Assembly: GCA_017453865.1 (NCBI GenBank)
Contig: JAFTEC010000074.1
Coordinates: 1-34,601, forward strand
DNA: 34,601 nt
DNA from: Lachnospiraceae bacterium
Lineage (GTDB): Bacteria > Bacillota > Clostridia > Lachnospirales > Lachnospiraceae
Direction of reading: 5' to 3'
Part shown: one piece after another, positions 16,401-24,303 of the stretch
Position numbering within the stretch: the stretch's first letter is position 1
Layout: each line of letters starts with the position of its first letter
Translations under genes and position numbers: made by a program
Notes under the pieces: model-generated
Database searches by the model: none
Told to the model about the DNA's origin: nothing
The model's input: only the letters and a program-made list of their open reading frames with translations

Positions 16401-18010
16401 AGGAAGCGCGGAAGGACCTTCTCAATGGTATCCGCACCGTTTACCATATGATCATTTATCCCGGTTAGCTTCTCTATTTCCGCGGGGATCGGGATCTCCG
16501 GATTCACGAATTCACCAAAGGATGAAGCTACTTTTCCGTTCTCTATACGGACAGCGCCGATCTCTATTATCCTGTCACTTACAGGGGAAAATCCGGTGGT
16601 CTCTATATCAAAAACCACATAGTCCTGGTCGAAGCCTAAGTTTTCCCTTTTGTCGCCAAGACCCTCAGACCAGACTATCCTGTTTGAATCATCCACAAGG
16701 TAGCCCTCGCAGCCGTATATCACCTTGAAATCCGGATTGGAAAGCTTTTCCTTTGCGTGGCTTGCGGTAGGAAAGGCAAGGACATTGCCGTGATCGGTGA
16801 TCGCGATACTGTTCCATCCCCAGGAATCGGCTGTTTTCATGATCGATTCCACACTGCTCACTCCGTCCATTTCCGAATAATTGCTATGGCAGTGAAGCTC
16901 GGTCCTCTTTACGGGAGCAAGGTCACGCCTTTCCTTTATAAAGGATCCCGTCCTTCTTATTCCCCTCACTGAGGTGATCACCACATCATGCTCATAGGAA
17001 TCGATCTCTGCAAGTCCTTTAAGCTTTACAAAGATCCCCTTTTTTCCTTTTTCAAGATCCGAAGCCCCGAGCTTTTCCCTAAGCTCCGGAAGCTCCTCAT
17101 TATCGACAAAAAGCTTGAAGGAAATGGAATCCGTGTAATCCGTGATGCTTAAAATAAGAACCGACTTTCCGTTCTTTATGGGCCGCTCCTTATAGGATAG
17201 AAGCTGCCCCCTTATCACTACCTCTCCTATCGGACCCTCGATATCCTTAATGGCTATGGGATCCTCCTTTACATCGGATCTATAGAGAATATCCGGGTCA
17301 GAGGTCTGTCTCCTTACCGGTCTCCTTATTATGCCGCCCTTTCCGGCTGCCGCTTTCCCCGATGGGGCTTTTTTCTGCTGTCCCTTTTCTGCCCCGGCTT
17401 TTTCCGGCTGCCCGGAGACATTCCTACCTCCTATAAGCTCACTGAATTCCCTCTTTAATTCCTCCTCGATCCTGCGTCTTTCCAGGGGTATCTCACCCTT
17501 TCTGTAGGACAGGCGCACCTCGGTCCTTATACCGAATCTAAGATTAAAGACGTTTGAAAGATATTCCGAAAGGTCATGGGCATACCTCTCCGCTTCATGA
17601 GAAAAGATCATCTCCTCCGGAACGCTTAAAAATATGGTATTCTTGCTGCAGCTTATTTCGGAATTCCTGTAAAGCTGGTTAATTATCGGATGCTCCTCCC
17701 TCAGCTCCAGCTCTATTGATTCCCTGTACCCTGAAAATACACCCTCTGTGCTGAAATCGCCTTTTAAGCTGAAGGACTCATGTATCCTCGGAACAACTCC
17801 CGTACTCTTGAATACCTGTTTTTTCAGCTCCCTCTGTACACGAAAAACCGTTTCCTTGTCTATCACGGAATTACTCACGAGATAGATATGGAATTCCTTT
17901 TTGTCGCGGCTTCTTAATATCTTCTTTATCCTTACACCATTAAAAAGCCCCTGTGTTTCTGACGGGAGCTTTAATGTGGGAAATACCTCAAAGAATGCTT
18001 TACTTTCCAT
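13499..18010 (-). CDS. polC: DNA polymerase III alpha subunit, PolC type
   Basis: This encodes 1503 residues, somewhat longer than the usual 1430-1450 of Gram-positive PolC. In order: an N-terminal region with a low-complexity Ala/Lys/Gly linker near residue 220, an OB fold (about 255-345), a PHP domain starting at ELHCHSNYSEMDG near 370, a 3'-5' exonuclease inserted in PHP (FDIETTGF near 465; HRAVDDA), and the C-family polymerase core with the catalytic EPDIDLNFSGEYQ near 1010. A zinc-type Cys cluster (CPKCHYSDF...CPNCGEK) precedes the core. It replicates the chromosome. I chose the ATG at 18010, which overlaps the end of ispG by 11 bases; a frame extending to 18037 would overlap more. It is the last gene of the long run. 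Confidence 0.97.
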   Translation of the reverse strand: MESKAFFEVFPTLKLPSETQGLFNGVRIKKILRSRDKKEFHIYLVSNSVIDKETVFRVQRELKKQVFKSTGVVPRIHESFSLKGDFSTEGVFSGYRESIELELREEHPIINQLYRNSEISCSKNTIFLSVPEEMIFSHEAERYAHDLSEYLSNVFNLRFGIRTEVRLSYRKGEIPLERRRIEEELKREFSELIGGRNVSGQPEKAGAEKGQQKKAPSGKAAAGKGGIIRRPVRRQTSDPDILYRSDVKEDPIAIKDIEGPIGEVVIRGQLLSYKERPIKNGKSVLILSITDYTDSISFKLFVDNEELPELREKLGASDLEKGKKGIFVKLKGLAEIDSYEHDVVITSVRGIRRTGSFIKERRDLAPVKRTELHCHSNYSEMDGVSSVESIMKTADSWGWNSIAITDHGNVLAFPTASHAKEKLSNPDFKVIYGCEGYLVDDSNRIVWSEGLGDKRENLGFDQDYVVFDIETTGFSPVSDRIIEIGAVRIENGKVASSFGEFVNPEIPIPAEIEKLTGINDHMVNGADTIEKVLPRFLSFAENAVIVAHNAAFDTGFIREKARDMGLSFDKTILDTLGLGRMLLPELTNHKLDTLSEALKVSLENHHRAVDDAAAAGGILTGLLQKLKDQYASKVEVLNDLKQYDRVGANTVKKLPYYHIIILAKNETGRLNLYKLVSESNLTYFQRRPRIPRSLLEEHRDGLILGSACEAGELYRAIERREPKERIAEIVDFYDYLEIQPIGNNEFLIREGKDIKTKEDLQDINKEIVRLGQRFNKPVCATCDVHFLNPEDEVFRRILMFSKGFKDADEQAPLFLRTTEEMLEEFAYLGDSKAEEVVIKNPNMIADMIDNISPVRPDKAPPVIENSDKILRDICYNRAKELYGEEPPKEVTERLERELKSIIGNGYAVMYVIAQKLVWKSNEDGYLVGSRGSVGSSFAAYMSGITEVNSLPPHYLCPKCHYSDFESEDVKKARSEGLCGCDLPDKLCPNCGEKLKKMGFDIPFETFLGFKGDKEPDIDLNFSGEYQSKAHKYTEVIFGAGQTFRAGTTTAVKDKTAYGYTKKYFEDPLHNEHKRQPELDRLAKGCEGVLSTTGQHPGGIIVLPRGEEIDSFTPRQHPANDQKKPVTTHFDYHSIDHNLLKLDILGHDDPTMIKFLEDATGVDINDISFDDKEVMSLFNSPEILGIRPEDIGGCKTGSLGIPEYGTDFVIQMLVDTHPRCFTDLVRISGLSHGTDVWLGNAELLIKDKGMTLSECICCRDDIMLYLMNKGMDPSLSFKTMESVRKGKGLKDEMKAGMLENNVPDWYMDSCLKIKYMFPKAHAVAYVMMAWRVAWFKINRPLAYYSAFFSIRADIDYESMCRGPEKLKEAYKVLKDKLDLVGKKKMSQTELDAMKDMQLVQEMYARGFDFMPIDLFLSDPKHFRQVDDKHILPPISSIAGFGEKDADDLSAALMSTKDKGDFLSVEDFMSRTGCSKLKADKLKELGILSNIPESNQLSLFDFVGA

Positions 18011-19064
18011 AATTATCGAGTTCCGCCTTAAGGGCATTCAGAAGCTCGTCTTCCTTAACCTTTTTTATGATCTCTCCCTTACGGAAAAGAAGACCCTCTC
18101 CGTCTCCCCCGGCAACGCCGATATCCGCTTCCCTTGCTTCTCCGGGGCCGTTTACTGCGCAGCCCATGACCGCAACCTTTATGTCGAGGTCATAATTCAT
18201 CACGAGCTTTTCAACCCGGTTAGCGAGACCTATGAGATCTATCCTTGTCCTTCCGCAGGTCGGGCAGGAAACCACCTCCACACCGCCTTTTTTAAGTCCG
18301 AGGGTTCTAAGGATTATCTTCGCGCTCCTTATCTCCTCTACCGGATCTCCGGTAAGAGATACCCTTATCGTATCCCCAATCCCGCGGCTCAGGATAAGCC
18401 CTAAGCCTATGGAGGACTTGATATTACCGCTTACCACTGTTCCTGCCTCGGTTATTCCGACATGAAGAGGATACGCGGTCTTATCCGCGATCAGGCTGTA
18501 GGCATCAACACATAAAAGGACATTACTGGACTTAATGCTGATCACAATATCATCGCAGCCGTTTTCCTCTATAAGGCGGGTCTTTTCAAGGGCGCTCTCC
18601 ACAAGGCCCTCTGCTGTTACACTGCCGTATTTTTCGAGATACTTTTTTTCAAGGGAGCCTGAGTTTACGCCCACTCTTATCGGAACTCCCCTTTCTTTAC
18701 AGGCCCTGACTACCTTTCTTAGGTTTTCCTCTCCGCCTATATTGCCCGGATTTATCCTTATCTTATCCGCACCGTTTTCAACGGCGGCTATAGCCATCCT
18801 GTAATCAAAATGGATGTCCGCCACAAGAGGGATATGTATCCTTTTCTTTATCTCCCTTATGGCATCAGCCGCTGCCCTGTCCGGAACGGTGCAGCGTATG
18901 ATCTCGCAGCCCGCCTCCTCTAAGAAGAGTATCTGTCTCACGGTGCTCTCCACGTCGTCGGTCCTTGTATTGCACATTGACTGGATAAGAACGGGAGAGC
19001 CTCCGCCGATCACCCTGTTACCGATATGAACTTTTTTTGTATTGTCTCTGAACATGTGTTTCAT
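18000..19064 (-). CDS. ispG: 4-hydroxy-3-methylbut-2-enyl diphosphate synthase
   Basis: This encodes 354 residues, the compact bacterial form of IspG (GcpE). It converts methylerythritol cyclodiphosphate to HMBPP, the penultimate step of the MEP isoprenoid pathway, using a [4Fe-4S] cluster. The N-terminal barrel begins VHIGNRVIGGGSPVLIQSMC. The cluster ligands are Cys in SCPTCGRTRIDL and in MGCAVNGPGEAREADIG, which also carries the conserved Glu. The ribosome site before the ATG is weak; a second in-frame ATG lies three codons in. It follows the Ig-like protein by 26 bases and overlaps polC by 11. Dxr, an earlier enzyme of the same pathway, is encoded in the same run, separated by rseP, the kinase and the Ig-like gene. 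Confidence 0.96.
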   Translation of the reverse strand: MKHMFRDNTKKVHIGNRVIGGGSPVLIQSMCNTRTDDVESTVRQILFLEEAGCEIIRCTVPDRAAADAIREIKKRIHIPLVADIHFDYRMAIAAVENGADKIRINPGNIGGEENLRKVVRACKERGVPIRVGVNSGSLEKKYLEKYGSVTAEGLVESALEKTRLIEENGCDDIVISIKSSNVLLCVDAYSLIADKTAYPLHVGITEAGTVVSGNIKSSIGLGLILSRGIGDTIRVSLTGDPVEEIRSAKIILRTLGLKKGGVEVVSCPTCGRTRIDLIGLANRVEKLVMNYDLDIKVAVMGCAVNGPGEAREADIGVAGGDGEGLLFRKGEIIKKVKEDELLNALKAELDNYGK

Positions 19065-19090
19065 TATATCATAATTTACGACAGCAAAGG

Positions 19091-21250
19091 TCAGATTTTG
19101 TTTCTTTCCATTGCGGGATTTATGACCAGTATCAGCATTCCCACGATAAGGAGGAAAAGCGCGGCCATAAGGATCACCGGTATAAAATTAACCTCCCCTC
19201 TAAATATGGTCTTCTCTTTTCCGCCCCGCGCGGGACCTGCGTGGTTTTCGCTTATACCCCTTTCGACCGTTTCCTCCTTTATGAAATAAATATCTCCGGC
19301 ATCAAGCTCTTTAGCCTTCTTTTTCCCTTTTGAGATGCTGTTTCCCGAGATGGAATTCTCTGATCCACTGCGCTTCCCCGTTCTATTCACCGATACTGCC
19401 TTATTTTCACTGCTACTGCTTTTATCGTTTACTATCAGGAATTCCGCGCTTTCCTCCGTACTGTGTCCAAGCTCATCCGTTGCGCTGATCTTTAGGATAT
19501 ATTTCCCGCTCTCCCTTATCTCCCTGCCGTCATACTCCCGTCCCGAAAGGGTCATCCTGCCGTTTACATAGGTATAATCCTCTATTGAATTTAAGGGATC
19601 GGAATCAACGGAAAAATATTTAAAGGTCTTCCTGTCTATATCCTTAAGGCTCTCTATCTCCGGAGAGGAGCGGTCGATCGTGAAGTAGCCGTATTCCTCA
19701 TAGATATTTCCCCTGTACTCGATCTCATAGTGCACCACATAATTTCCTTCGTCCGAGATCTCTATTTCACCGGGCTCCGACTCATACACATCTGAAAGCT
19801 CTCCGTTTTTACCGTGTCTTTCGATAAAGACCCTGCCCTCATCCGGAAAGCTGTGTTTAACTCCCGCTTCTATCCGGACCCTTCCTTCCGTTTTCTGGAA
19901 ATTTTCAAAGCCCCTTAAGAACATTTCCGGACTCTCATCATATTCCCCGTCCCGAGCCTTTTCTCTTTCATCCTCCAGATCCATATTGAATTCATAGCTC
20001 TCCATATTCCAAAGTAGATCATAAGCCTCAAGCTTAAGCCGGTTTTTTCCCTTCTTAAGCTTCTCCGCCCCGATCCCGGCTTTGATACTTCCCTTTTTGT
20101 CTCCCTTAAACTCCGCTTCTCCTACAGAGTCTCCGTTAAGGAAGAGGGAAAGCTTTTTTAGGCCCGAGAGACTGTCCTCCAAGTCAAAGCTAAGCCTTAT
20201 CCCGTCTTTTTTATTCTTTTCCGCCTTAAATACCCTGTTCTTAAGTACCGGGCTACTGTCATCTATCAGTATCTCCGGACAGAGTACCTCAGAGGAAATA
20301 TTTCCGGCTCTGTCACGGGCTCTGACCGACACCACACCCTTAAAGCAGGAGGAGAGCTGCAGGCTGTCGCCGTATGCCTCATATTTGCTTCCGTTTATGG
20401 AATTTACCACAGAAAAAATACAATAATCGATGCCGGAAAGCCTGTCCTCTGCCGCGGGAGTTATCAAAACACTGCCGTTTGAAAGGAGCATATCACCGTC
20501 TTTTAGGCTCTTTTCCCCGGAGGACTTTACGGAAAGCTCCTTTATCTCAGGGCTGCTGTTATCGTATATGAAGCTCTCTATTTCCATCGGCACCTTTGTT
20601 TCGATGCCCCAGCCGTCTTTAGCTGTCAGGGACAGCTTATATTCTCCCTCTTCAAATACGAAATCCTGTGCCTCTCCCTCAACCTCCGTTCTCTGCTCCT
20701 GTCCGTCTCTTTCCACTAAGAGGTATGAACGGATCCAGGGAGGGGAGGTGACCCTTAATACCGGCGGCTTTCCGCTTAATATGAGCTTGTCTTCTCCGCT
20801 ACTTTTTTCAAAGGAAAGCTCTGCTTCTGGCAGCCGCTCCTCATCGCCCCTGAAAAGCACCGTAAAGCTCTCCGGAAGGCTTTTATCCCCCTTAGTTTCC
20901 CCGCTTATCCTGTCAAGCCATAAAAAGGACAGCTCCTTATCCTCCCTGATATCAAGCCTGAAGCTTTCATGTACCGGTGTGAAGATCTCCCTCCCGTCGC
21001 AGTTCTCAGCTTCGCAGAAGATCCAGCTTCTGTTTTTGTTCCCAATATTTTCCGGCTCCTTAAGCTTATAAAACCTGAAGATCACATCAGATGTGGCAAG
21101 GTATCTTCCCTTTTCATCCGTCTTTACGGCGTTACCCGCGATATCCGTCACGCTGAAGCTATCCTCCGCAAAAGCACTCAGCACAAATATCGATCCCAGA
21201 ATAAACATAATAAACACCGTGACTGTGAACATCATCCATCTTTTGATCAT
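19091..21250 (-). CDS. Ig-like repeat surface protein with C-terminal membrane anchor
   Basis: This encodes 719 residues. A signal peptide (MIKRWMMFTVTVFIMF..., likely cut after AFA near residue 28) and a C-terminal membrane helix (about 689-709) with a short tail (NPAMERNKI) place nearly all of it outside the cell. Repeated Ig-like elements are visible: DNSSPEIKELSV then DRLSGIDYCIFSV; DDSSPVLKN then DSLSGLKKLSLF; DRSSPEIESLKD. This pattern resembles bacterial Ig-like modules of surface proteins. A Ser/Lys-rich stalk precedes the anchor. No enzyme motif was found. A strong AAAGGAGG site precedes the ATG, 20 bases after the kinase stop. Co-expression with a receptor-like kinase suggests a ligand-binding partner or substrate, which is inference. 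Confidence 0.8.
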   Translation of the reverse strand: MIKRWMMFTVTVFIMFILGSIFVLSAFAEDSFSVTDIAGNAVKTDEKGRYLATSDVIFRFYKLKEPENIGNKNRSWIFCEAENCDGREIFTPVHESFRLDIREDKELSFLWLDRISGETKGDKSLPESFTVLFRGDEERLPEAELSFEKSSGEDKLILSGKPPVLRVTSPPWIRSYLLVERDGQEQRTEVEGEAQDFVFEEGEYKLSLTAKDGWGIETKVPMEIESFIYDNSSPEIKELSVKSSGEKSLKDGDMLLSNGSVLITPAAEDRLSGIDYCIFSVVNSINGSKYEAYGDSLQLSSCFKGVVSVRARDRAGNISSEVLCPEILIDDSSPVLKNRVFKAEKNKKDGIRLSFDLEDSLSGLKKLSLFLNGDSVGEAEFKGDKKGSIKAGIGAEKLKKGKNRLKLEAYDLLWNMESYEFNMDLEDEREKARDGEYDESPEMFLRGFENFQKTEGRVRIEAGVKHSFPDEGRVFIERHGKNGELSDVYESEPGEIEISDEGNYVVHYEIEYRGNIYEEYGYFTIDRSSPEIESLKDIDRKTFKYFSVDSDPLNSIEDYTYVNGRMTLSGREYDGREIRESGKYILKISATDELGHSTEESAEFLIVNDKSSSSENKAVSVNRTGKRSGSENSISGNSISKGKKKAKELDAGDIYFIKEETVERGISENHAGPARGGKEKTIFRGEVNFIPVILMAALFLLIVGMLILVINPAMERNKI

Positions 21251-21270
21251 TGTTATCCTCCTTTACATAT

Positions 21271-23109
21271 TCATCCCTTCAACAGGTCCATATTCTCCAT
21301 ATTTTTCGTAAGCTTCTGGAATTCCTTTGTTTCCTGTATGCCGTCCACACTTAAGGAGTCCTTATAGACCTTAAGGAGCTCAGCGTATCTTTTCTTTGAT
21401 TCCAGATACTTCATGTGCTCTGTATAGGCGTTTGCGCCTTCGCCGGAGCTTTCCGCCTTTTGGTAAAATAAACAGGCATTTTTGTCATCGCCTATGCCCT
21501 GATAGAGCTTTGCCATAGCGGTATAGCGTCCGGGGTCACCCTCTCCCTTTTCCAGAAGATCCGCCATATCCATATAGGAAAGAGCCTCCTTAAAGTATTC
21601 CCGCCTTTTTTCCGGAAATTTTTCCCCGAGAAGCCTGCATATGGCAGACATCATATTTAATGACTGCTTCTCATATTCCCCACCTGTATTATTGTCCTCC
21701 AGTAATTTCATCAATTCCTTCCCCTGACAGTATCCCTCTGTCAGAACGGCAGAGACCTCTTTTAAGCCTCCTCCGCCTTTACTTCTTCCGCCCTCCTCGG
21801 AAAGGATAAGGCACATATCCGTGAATATAAGCTTAAGCTTGATCCTTCTCTCCTTATCCGCGATCCCGTCCGTGTAATCCCGGAAGTCTCTCATTTTTTT
21901 AAGGTATAATAACGGTTCAGTGTCGAACGACGACAGATAATCGGAAATGCTTAATAGATACTCTGTTTCCGGATATTCCTTCCTGTCTATTCCGGAAAAA
22001 TAGGAGGCCGCTTTCTTAAAGTCCCGAAGATCCTCAAAGGCCGTAAGACCACATTCAAAAAGCAGTTCATCCATTTTGTCCGTATTTCCGTAACCGGAGC
22101 TCATAAAAACGTCCATCCTGTCAAGCCCGTCCAATGGTGCTTCTGCCCTTCTGTAGAGCTTAAGAAGCCTTATATATGCTTCCTCTTCATAACCGTTTAT
22201 TTCAACTATTGCCCGGGTATAGCACTTTTCCGCAAGACTCAGATCACCGTTATACATAGCCTCATTCCCCTCTTCCACGGCTTTCCTGTATGCGTCCGCC
22301 ACAAGTGCATTTTTCTGTTTCTGAAGATAACCATAGTAAAGAGCCGAGAAGACTGTTCCGAGACAGGCCGCTATGACAAAGGCGGTGAGTATTCTCCCCT
22401 TGAAGCCCTTTCGTCTCCTTAGATCCCTTTCCATAGCGTCTGCTGTCTGGTATCTTTTTCCGGGGTCCGCCTCAACGGCCTTTTTTATAACTGCTTTTAT
22501 TACCCGGTCTCCGCTTTCACCGACCATCCTCTCCATTGTCCGCCCGAGTGAATAGATATCGGATCTTATGTCCGTTATACCCTTAAGCTGCTCCGGCGCC
22601 GCATAGCGCCTGGTTCCCAATGATACCGTATCCTCTCCGCCCTTCTCATACTTCTTTGATGTGCCGAAGTCGATAAGACATACCGTAAGATCCGGTCTCA
22701 CGATTATGTTCTCAGGCTTCATATCCCTGTAGATCACAGGATTCCTTCTCTCATGCAGAGCCTTCAGTGCATGGAGAAGCTGCAGGGAAAAATCGTAAGC
22801 GTTTCTTTCCACGAGATGCGGATTTACCCGTATCAGATCGGAGAGATTTTTTCCCTCCACATAATCCATTACAAGGCAGGCCCTGTCCTCCCACTTAAAG
22901 ATGTCTGTTATCCTTACGAGATTCGGATGCTTTATGCTTCGAAGGACATTTGCCTCCGATATCACCGAATCAGTGAGATAGGGCTCATCACAGCTTATGA
23001 CCTTGATCGCCCATTTCATATGCAGTCTCAGATCCTCCGCAAGATATACGGTACTCATCCCGCCCTTCTTAATAGGACGGATCAGCCTGTACTTTTCTCC
23101 AATTACCAA
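21271..23109 (-). CDS. Transmembrane Ser/Thr protein kinase with TPR-like extracellular domain
   Basis: This encodes 612 residues. Residues 1-230 form a eukaryotic-like kinase: Gly-loop KKGGMSTVYLA, Lys36 (AIKVI), Glu52, catalytic loop VIYRDMKPENI (YRD in place of HRD, Asp129), DFG at 147-149, APE at 171-173 and SDIYSLG. The part of the C-lobe between SDIYSLG and the final Arg (GKRYQTADAM) is short, lacking the usual LTGxxPF insert. A membrane helix (about 239-260) leads to a region of about 350 residues with TPR-like helical pairs (EEGNEAMYNGDLSLAEKCYTRAI; AMAKLYQGIGDDKNACLFYQKA). No PASTA repeats are present, so it is not PrkC. The start is TTG with AAGGAG eight bases upstream. It has its own promoter and precedes the Ig-like gene. 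Confidence 0.92.
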   Translation of the reverse strand: MVIGEKYRLIRPIKKGGMSTVYLAEDLRLHMKWAIKVISCDEPYLTDSVISEANVLRSIKHPNLVRITDIFKWEDRACLVMDYVEGKNLSDLIRVNPHLVERNAYDFSLQLLHALKALHERRNPVIYRDMKPENIIVRPDLTVCLIDFGTSKKYEKGGEDTVSLGTRRYAAPEQLKGITDIRSDIYSLGRTMERMVGESGDRVIKAVIKKAVEADPGKRYQTADAMERDLRRRKGFKGRILTAFVIAACLGTVFSALYYGYLQKQKNALVADAYRKAVEEGNEAMYNGDLSLAEKCYTRAIVEINGYEEEAYIRLLKLYRRAEAPLDGLDRMDVFMSSGYGNTDKMDELLFECGLTAFEDLRDFKKAASYFSGIDRKEYPETEYLLSISDYLSSFDTEPLLYLKKMRDFRDYTDGIADKERRIKLKLIFTDMCLILSEEGGRSKGGGGLKEVSAVLTEGYCQGKELMKLLEDNNTGGEYEKQSLNMMSAICRLLGEKFPEKRREYFKEALSYMDMADLLEKGEGDPGRYTAMAKLYQGIGDDKNACLFYQKAESSGEGANAYTEHMKYLESKKRYAELLKVYKDSLSVDGIQETKEFQKLTKNMENMDLLKG

Positions 23110-23217
23110 AGCACATTCTCCTTATGGAATTTTTCCGTAACACCAAAACTAAATAAACAACGGGTTTTTACGGGCGAATGCCCATAGAAACATTAGATAA
23201 AATTAGATAAACGTTGT
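23110..23217 (-). other. Structured 5' leader with tandem 10-bp repeat, kinase sub-operon
   Basis: The predicted leader starts with CGTTGT/ACAACG pairing ends (23212-23217 with 23157-23162) that enclose a GGGC-GAAT-GCCC hairpin (23172-23183). A perfect tandem direct repeat, ATTAGATAAA twice (23192-23211, plus-strand reading), lies 7-26 bases past the predicted start. One helical turn between repeats suits a regulator binding in tandem. Confidence 0.5.
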
Positions 23218-23224
23218 GAGAGAA

Positions 23225-23253
23225 ATGATAAAACGCCCCAGAACTTTTGTCAA
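23225..23253 (-). promoter_or_regulatory. Internal sigma-A promoter before the kinase gene
   Basis: On the minus strand a perfect TTGACA (23248-23253), a 17-base spacer and TATCAT (23225-23230) form one of the best promoters in the window. It lies just past the rseP stop and gives a start near 23218, about 109 bases before the kinase TTG. It should add independent expression of kinase, Ig-like protein, ispG and polC. Confidence 0.7.
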
Positions 23254-23261
23254 GAGCTTTT

Positions 23262-24299
23262 TTATCTCCCGAAGATCCGCGAGATGTCGTTATACATTAC
23301 ACACATCATAAGTATCAGAAGGCAGCACATTCCGAAAAAGTGAAAGCCTGCTTCTATCTTTTTATCCACACCCTTTCCGGTGATGGCTTCGATGATAAGA
23401 AATACGAGCCTTCCCCCGTCCAGAGCCGGGAAGGGAAGAAGGTTCATGACCCCGAGATCCGCGCTTAAGAGAATTGTAAGCTGCAGCATATTAAGCCATA
23501 CCACAAAAACCCCCTCCGGCTTAGATTCCTCATATACATCACCCACGATCCCGGCAACACCCACGGGTCCTGCGAGATCGTCCATGTCTACACCCTTCTT
23601 AAAAAGCCCTGCGATACTCCCAATGGTCATCTCGATCCAGTATCTTACCTCTGCAAGACTGTAGCGAATGGTTGAAAGGGCATTCCCCTTCTGTCTCTCA
23701 CCGCCGTAGATCCCGAGTAGATACCTTCCGGCCTCGCTGTCATAGCGTGGGATAAGGACGGTCTCATAATAAAGCCCGTCCCGTTTATAACGGACATTTA
23801 TATTCTCTCCCTCATGGAAAAAAATATACTTGCTGATATCCCGGTAAATGACCATATTTTTACCGTTAAGGGCAATAATCTGATCTCCCTCCTTAAGACC
23901 TGCGTCCTCAGCCGGAAAGCCCTCCATTACCGCGGATATCACCGGCGGATCGTATCCGATACTGCCGATAACAAAGAGTGATAGAAAAAAGGCCAGCACA
24001 AAATTCATGCATGGTCCGGCTGCCACAGTTGAAAGTCTCGCCCATACCGGGGAATTGATAAATGAGGTCGGGCTGTCGGATTCCTCTCCGTCAAAGCCCT
24101 CAAAAACACAGTTTCCTCCCAGGGGTAAAAGTCTCAGGCTGTATTTCGTCCCATTATGCACACGGCTTAATAAGACCGGTCCGAAGCCAATATTGAATTC
24201 CTCTACCCCGATCCCGCTCTTTTTTCCGATTATAAAGTGGCCGCCCTCATGGACAAAGATCAGCACTGCAATTATTATTAAAAAAAGGATAAAGCGCAA
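23262..24299 (-). CDS. rseP: RseP-type site-2 intramembrane metalloprotease
   Basis: This encodes about 345 residues. The first membrane helix carries the zinc site HEGGH (HExxH form) in LIFVHEGGHFIIGKKSG. One PDZ domain (around residues 115-175, AGLKEGDQIIALNGK) and the third ligand region NLLPFPALDGGRLVFL follow, giving the usual single-PDZ Gram-positive form. It cleaves membrane-spanning anti-sigma factors or signal-peptide remnants within the membrane. The start is uncertain. The TTG at 24299, four bases past the dxr stop, gives the typical short N-terminus but a weakly spaced AAAGG. The frame runs on to another TTG at 24341 inside dxr, which would add 14 mostly charged residues. No anti-sigma factor is recognisable beside it. 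Confidence 0.93.
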   Translation of the reverse strand: MRFILFLIIIAVLIFVHEGGHFIIGKKSGIGVEEFNIGFGPVLLSRVHNGTKYSLRLLPLGGNCVFEGFDGEESDSPTSFINSPVWARLSTVAAGPCMNFVLAFFLSLFVIGSIGYDPPVISAVMEGFPAEDAGLKEGDQIIALNGKNMVIYRDISKYIFFHEGENINVRYKRDGLYYETVLIPRYDSEAGRYLLGIYGGERQKGNALSTIRYSLAEVRYWIEMTIGSIAGLFKKGVDMDDLAGPVGVAGIVGDVYEESKPEGVFVVWLNMLQLTILLSADLGVMNLLPFPALDGGRLVFLIIEAITGKGVDKKIEAGFHFFGMCCLLILMMCVMYNDISRIFGR

Positions 24300-24303
24300 T
24301 TCT

